Positions 8,122 through 10,757 of a DNA stretch of 10,757 bases are shown piece after piece. The DNA is from Thermoleophilia bacterium (lineage in GTDB: Bacteria; Actinomycetota; Thermoleophilia; Gaiellales; JAICJC01). Within the stretch, counting starts at the first letter, position 1. Each line of letters begins with the position of its first letter. A program made the translations under genes and the position numbers. The stretch spans positions 1 through 10,757 of the forward strand of contig JAICJM010000132.1 in NCBI GenBank assembly GCA_025928435.1. Reading direction: 5' to 3'. The notes beneath the pieces were generated by a model. That model ran no database searches. It was not told the origin of the DNA and saw nothing but the letters and a program-made list of their open reading frames with translations.

Positions 8122-9099
8122 ATGACCCATCGCAGTCCAGCACGAATCATCGTCCTCGCCCTCTTCGTCGGCCTCGCGGCGGCCGCCGCTCTCGGCCACC
8201 GGTCGCCGACGCCCTCGACCTCGACGTCCGCATCGCCGCCCGCGAGCATCCTTCGCAGCGAGCACCGGGGTACGAGGAGCAAGGGCCTGCCCAGGTCGGC
8301 ATGGCCGGCGTCCGGGCAGGCCGCGGTCATCCTCACCGGGGACTCGCGGATCCACGCCGGCCCGAAGCAGCACGCCGCACCGATCGCCAGCGTGGCGAAG
8401 GTCATGACCGCCTATCTGGTGCTCCGCGACCATCCGCTCGGGCCGGGCCGGGACGGTCCGATCATCACGCTCACCGACGCCGATGTCGCCGACACCTACC
8501 GCCGCAGCGACCAGGAGGAATCGGTCGTGCCGGTCATCCTCGGAGAGGAGCTGACCGAACGGCAGGCGCTCGAGGCGCTGCTCGTGCCGTCGGCGAACAA
8601 CATCGCCGCCGTCCTGGCGCGATGGGACGCCGGCTCGGAGGACCGGTTCGTCGCCCGGATGAATGCGACCGCGCGGTCGCTGGGCATGAGCCATACCCGC
8701 TACACCGATCCGAGCGGCTACGACGACGCCACCGTGTCGACCGCTGCCGACCAGGTGCGGGTCGTCCTGCGAGCCATGCGCCTGCCCGTGTTCGCGCGCA
8801 TCGTCGCGATGCCGAGCGCGGCGCTGCCCGTCGCCGGCACCGTCCGCAACACGGACACGCTGCTCGGGCACGACGGATTCGTCGGCGTCAAGACCGGCTC
8901 CGACGACGCGGCCGGCGGCTGCTTTGCGTTCCGGGCGATCCGCTGGATCCACGGCAGGCGCACGACGATCACCGGGGTCGTTCTGGGCCAGCCGGGCGAC
9001 GACCAGGTCACGGCGGGCCTCGTCGCTGCGGACGCGATGGTCGACCGCATCGCCGGCGCTGCCGGCGGTGTGACAGGCCGTGCTAGGCTCGTCCCCTGA
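8122..9099 (+). CDS. D-Ala-D-Ala carboxypeptidase (peptidase S11, penicillin-binding)
   Basis: This 325-residue extracytoplasmic serine peptidase trims the terminal D-Ala of peptidoglycan pentapeptides. An N-terminal hydrophobic segment (9-24) acts as signal or anchor, followed by a Ser/Thr/Pro-rich linker (27-43). All three penicillin-binding motifs are present: SxxK at Ser90-Lys93 ('SVAKVMTAYLVL'), SxN at Ser157-Asn159 ('VPSANNIAAVLA') and KTG at Lys257-Gly259 ('GVKTGSD'). 'YTDPSGYDDATVSTAADQ' is also typical of S11. I prefer the ATG at 8122; a TTG at 8110 would add four residues. GAGG lies only 1 nt from the ATG, too close for a normal Shine-Dalgarno. TTGAAT at 8110-8115, 6 nt upstream, could be a weak -10 of a leaderless transcript. 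The gene is divergent from the two-component operon, which may sense envelope state. It ends without the usual C-terminal membrane helix. Confidence 0.92.
   Translation: MTHRSPARIIVLALFVGLAAAAALGHRSPTPSTSTSASPPASILRSEHRGTRSKGLPRSAWPASGQAAVILTGDSRIHAGPKQHAAPIASVAKVMTAYLVLRDHPLGPGRDGPIITLTDADVADTYRRSDQEESVVPVILGEELTERQALEALLVPSANNIAAVLARWDAGSEDRFVARMNATARSLGMSHTRYTDPSGYDDATVSTAADQVRVVLRAMRLPVFARIVAMPSAALPVAGTVRNTDTLLGHDGFVGVKTGSDDAAGGCFAFRAIRWIHGRRTTITGVVLGQPGDDQVTAGLVAADAMVDRIAGAAGGVTGRARLVP
9084..9089 (+). promoter_or_regulatory. Extended -10-like box inside the carboxypeptidase 3' end
   Basis: TGCTAGGCT (9081-9089) fits an extended -10 (TGN-TANNNT) and lies 6 nt before the CTG at 9096. The host codons here include CGT, GCT and AGG, less favoured in this gene. 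No -35 is found at normal spacing; the nearest similar bases, GTGACA at 9070-9075, are far too close. Confidence 0.25.
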
Positions 9100-9332
9100 C
9101 CGGCACCGCCCTCTTCGCGTTCGATCTCCTCGCGACGGGCCTCACCTGCCTCGCCGGCACGCAGGCCTTCCGCCTCATCCAGCGCCTGCTTCACCGGGGC
9201 GGCGGGGGCTCCGGCGACGGACGCCGGTGGCGGCGCACCCCGCCGCGGCCGGGAGGGGGCCCACGTCCCGGCCCGGCCCGCCGGCCGCCGTCAGGCGGCG
9301 GCAGGGCGCGCCGGAAGCGCGCCCTGCGCTGA
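9096..9332 (+). CDS. Possible small ORF (CTG start) or -1 frameshift extension
   Basis: This frame of 78 codons lies directly after the carboxypeptidase and contains no ATG, GTG or TTG. Counted by hand, 71 of 78 third positions are G or C. The first 33 residues read as a plausible amphipathic or membrane helix ('TALFAFDLLATGLTCLAG', 'FRLIQRLLHR'), followed by a Gly/Pro/Arg-rich basic tail. The frame is closed upstream by TAG at 9084, so only CTG at 9096 could start it; alternatively, -1 slippage at C9093-C9096 before the carboxypeptidase TGA would add this segment to that protein. S11 enzymes often end in a membrane helix and basic tail, which would fit. The tail overlaps strong hairpins, which weakens the coding case. 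I do not recognise a family. Confidence 0.3.
   Translation: MTGTALFAFDLLATGLTCLAGTQAFRLIQRLLHRGGGGSGDGRRWRRTPPRPGGGPRPGPARRPPSGGGRARRKRALR
9284..9299. terminator. First of two tandem hairpins between convergent genes
   Basis: GCCGCC (9284-9289) pairs with GGCGGC (9294-9299) around a 4-nt GTCA loop, just before a longer hairpin. It probably contributes to transcription termination, though GC-rich sequence forms such short stems easily. Confidence 0.35.
9301..9327. terminator. Strong hairpin, probable bidirectional terminator
   Basis: An 11-bp perfect inverted repeat (9301-9311 with 9317-9327) encloses a 5-nt CGGAA loop. It sits between the rightward carboxypeptidase region and the leftward beta-helix gene, 22 bp from the stop codon of the latter. 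There is no clear T-run on either side, as is common for hairpin terminators in high-GC actinobacteria. Confidence 0.7.
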
Positions 9333-9349
9333 CCATTCCGCCGGTGATC

Positions 9350-10588
9350 TCAGCTCGGCCTGCGGCAGAGCCCGTTCGGGCTGTCCTTCACGCCGATGTC
9401 GTGCGTCCAGCTGTTTGCGGTGTGGGCAGTTCCGGTGCCAGACGAGAGATCCTGGCAGTCCCACACCGTGCTCGAGAGCGCCGAGTTCGACGCGATCGTG
9501 TTCCCCGACGTGCCCACGTCGAAGAAGATCCCGACGTTCCGGCTGTGCCGGATCGTGTTCCCGTGCGCATCGACCGATTCGGGCACGGTGCTCGTGACGT
9601 CGATCCCGTCGCTCGCCGCGTACCGGATGGTGTTGGAGCCGATGTCGACGCCCACGGGGCCGGTCGTGTCCTCGGCGAACCCGTTGCGCACCGCGACGCC
9701 CGAGAAGGGCGAGTGCAGGATCGTGTTGTGCAGGATCGCCACGCCGTCCGCATCGCCGTCGACGCGGATCGCCGTTCCCTGATTTGCGTTGTCGGAGGCG
9801 ATCGTGTCGTTGGTGTGGTTGCTCGAGATCGTCACGTCGTGGTTGCGGCCGAAGAGCAGGACGAACGAGGCGTTGTTGACCGCCAGGTTCGAACGCACCG
9901 TGACGCCCGAGTTGACGGTGGGCGAGACGTTCGTGAACAGCACCGCGGCGTTCGTGTTCGCCCGGAACGTGTTCTGGCCGACGAGCACGTCCTGGGTGCC
10001 CTGATCCGTGTAGATGCCGTTGCCGCTCGCGGCCCCGGTCTGATTGTTGTTCGTGATCAGGTTGCGCTGGACGACCGTCTGCGTCCCTGCGCCCGTGTTG
10101 AGATAGATCCCGAACACGTTGGCGGTCACGATGTCGTTCACGATCCTGTAGCCGGTGAACGCCGGTGACGTGAAGATCCCGGGCCCGTTCACCTCGTTGC
10201 GGATCGTGAAGCCGTTGACCGTGATGCCGTCGGCGTGCACGAAGAGCCCGCCGAGCACGCCGCCGCCGGAGATGATCGACTCGCCCGTCTGCTTGCGCGT
10301 GCGCGCGTCGACGCCGGCCTTGGCGCCGACGAGGTTCAGCGTCTTCGGCACGTCGACGCCGCCGGCGTACGTGCCGGCGCAGACATGCACGGTGTCGCCC
10401 GCCGTTGCGGCGTTGACCGCCGACTGGATGTCGTTGAATCCCGGATCGGCACACCTGGTGTTTCCGCCGACGGCGCCGTCGTCGTTGACCCACTGCGTGC
10501 TCGCCAGCGCCGTGCCGGCGAACGCCGCAGTGATGCCCGCCGACGCGATCGCAAGCGCCAGCGAGCGACGGATGATGCGAGAGACCAC
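9350..10588 (-). CDS. Secreted right-handed parallel beta-helix protein
   Basis: This 412-residue protein starts at the GTG at 10588, supported by a full AGGAGG (10601-10596) 7 nt upstream. The frame is open further upstream, but that stretch is leader. A Sec signal peptide is evident: 'RIIRR', a hydrophobic core 10-25, and an 'ALA' cleavage site at 27-29. The mature protein begins with the standard opening of secreted beta-helix proteins: 'FNDIQSAVNAATAGDTVHVCAGTY' region (51-74), then 'KTLNLVGAKAG'. A long series of roughly 22-25-residue coils follows, each with an N-x-I/F/L or S-N-x-I type turn ('RNLITNNN', 'QNTFRANTN', 'HNTILHS', 'SNTIRYAA', 'GNTIRHS', 'GNTIASNS'), about 115-370. Four cysteines (46, 70, 378, 408) could cap the ends. 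The fold is shared by pectate lyases, NosD-like proteins and adhesins. No catalytic set is obvious, so a surface-binding or structural role is as likely as polysaccharide cleavage. Confidence 0.85.
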   Translation of the reverse strand: MVSRIIRRSLALAIASAGITAAFAGTALASTQWVNDDGAVGGNTRCADPGFNDIQSAVNAATAGDTVHVCAGTYAGGVDVPKTLNLVGAKAGVDARTRKQTGESIISGGGVLGGLFVHADGITVNGFTIRNEVNGPGIFTSPAFTGYRIVNDIVTANVFGIYLNTGAGTQTVVQRNLITNNNQTGAASGNGIYTDQGTQDVLVGQNTFRANTNAAVLFTNVSPTVNSGVTVRSNLAVNNASFVLLFGRNHDVTISSNHTNDTIASDNANQGTAIRVDGDADGVAILHNTILHSPFSGVAVRNGFAEDTTGPVGVDIGSNTIRYAASDGIDVTSTVPESVDAHGNTIRHSRNVGIFFDVGTSGNTIASNSALSSTVWDCQDLSSGTGTAHTANSWTHDIGVKDSPNGLCRRPS

Positions 10589-10614
10589 AGCGACACCTCC
10601 TGGTTCGCGATGTG

Positions 10615-10636
10615 GCGGCCCGCGCCCCGGGGCCGC
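10615..10636 (-). promoter_or_regulatory. Leader hairpin upstream of the beta-helix gene
   Basis: Within the predicted leader, 10615-10621 pairs with 10630-10636 (7 bp, all G/C, 8-nt loop), ending about 13 nt before the AGGAGG. It may slow decay of the transcript or tune translation. It does not cover the ribosome binding site. I see no known riboswitch consensus. Confidence 0.3.
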
Positions 10637-10682
10637 ATTGCCGCCTTCTGCCCACCCGGCCCGGCGAGGGGCAACGAGCTGG

Positions 10683-10712
10683 AGACTATTGGCACGCACT
10701 CCGTTTCGCCAA
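10683..10712 (-). promoter_or_regulatory. Candidate promoter of the beta-helix gene
   Basis: Read on the - strand, TTGGCG (10712-10707) and TAGTCT (10688-10683) are 18 bp apart, matching the housekeeping-sigma layout and the spacing seen at the beta-propeller gene. A start near 10676 would give a leader of about 88 nt. Confidence 0.5.
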
Positions 10713-10757
10713 CTGCCCGTCCGGAGTGTGACGGTGTGAGCGGCGGGGCCGGCCCCC

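Noticed and set aside
7585..8952. 455-residue open frame on the - strand
   Set aside because: It spans the regulator in another frame and is antisense to the carboxypeptidase. Both real genes have full family motifs.
9080..10168. 362-residue open frame on the + strand at the carboxypeptidase end
   Set aside because: It runs antisense through the beta-helix gene and crosses the terminator hairpins. Its composition (Val/Arg/Asp-rich) mirrors the beta-helix codons rather than a protein.
9400..10350. Apparent sequence repeats in the beta-helix region
   Set aside because: The recurring 'gtt...ttgcg/gatcgt' words reflect degenerate protein coils (N-T-I type turns), not DNA repeats, a CRISPR array or a mobile element.
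10589..10699. Upstream extension of the beta-helix frame to the GTG at 10699
   Set aside because: It would put 37 unpatterned residues before a clear signal peptide, and it starts upstream of the predicted transcription start. The GTG at 10588 has a perfect AGGAGG.

Overview
The window is a GC-rich chromosomal segment (roughly 70% G+C, strong G/C bias in third codon positions, frequent GTG starts). It most resembles a high-GC actinobacterium, and the mix of genes would fit a Thermoleophilia-like soil lineage (Solirubrobacterales/Gaiellales). That placement is inference from style and gene content, because no taxonomic marker is present. I see no tRNA, rRNA, CRISPR array, insertion sequence or phage gene.

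Left part (1-3464), alpha-glucan/trehalose block: the C-terminal end of a GH15 glucoamylase/trehalase-like enzyme (+); a trehalose-synthase-like GH13 enzyme (-) convergent with it; and a GH13 alpha-glucosidase (+) divergent from the second. The two GH13 genes are head to head, and their longest-frame ATGs share the four bases CATG. Together they look like a glycogen/maltose/trehalose interconversion set.

Middle (3500-6296): two exported proteins on the + strand. One is a Sec-secreted PQQ-like beta-propeller protein with a good ribosome binding site and promoter candidate. The other is a Tat-type secreted GH26-like (clan GH-A) glycoside hydrolase. The second overlaps the end of the next gene convergently by 14 bp.

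Right-middle (6283-9332): a two-component operon on the - strand, with an OmpR-type response regulator followed by an overlapping sensor kinase (CutR/CutS-like motifs). It is divergent from a peptidase S11 D-Ala-D-Ala carboxypeptidase on the + strand. The 86-bp divergent gap holds a perfect 7-bp inverted repeat directly upstream of a -10-like box that sits only 6 nt from the regulator's GTG, which suggests a leaderless, possibly autoregulated transcript. After the carboxypeptidase lies a GC3-rich reading frame with no standard start codon. It would need a CTG start or a -1 frameshift, and it ends in strong hairpins that probably act as a bidirectional terminator.

Right end (9350-10757): a Sec-secreted right-handed beta-helix protein on the - strand, with a consensus Shine-Dalgarno, a structured leader of about 88 nt and a good promoter candidate.

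Overall the region is carbohydrate metabolism plus cell-envelope and secretome genes. I found no clear novel multi-gene system. The most interesting points are the GH13 start overlap, the operator-like repeat between regulator and carboxypeptidase, the unorthodox reading frame after the carboxypeptidase, and the atypical GH26-like and trehalose-synthase-like enzymes.
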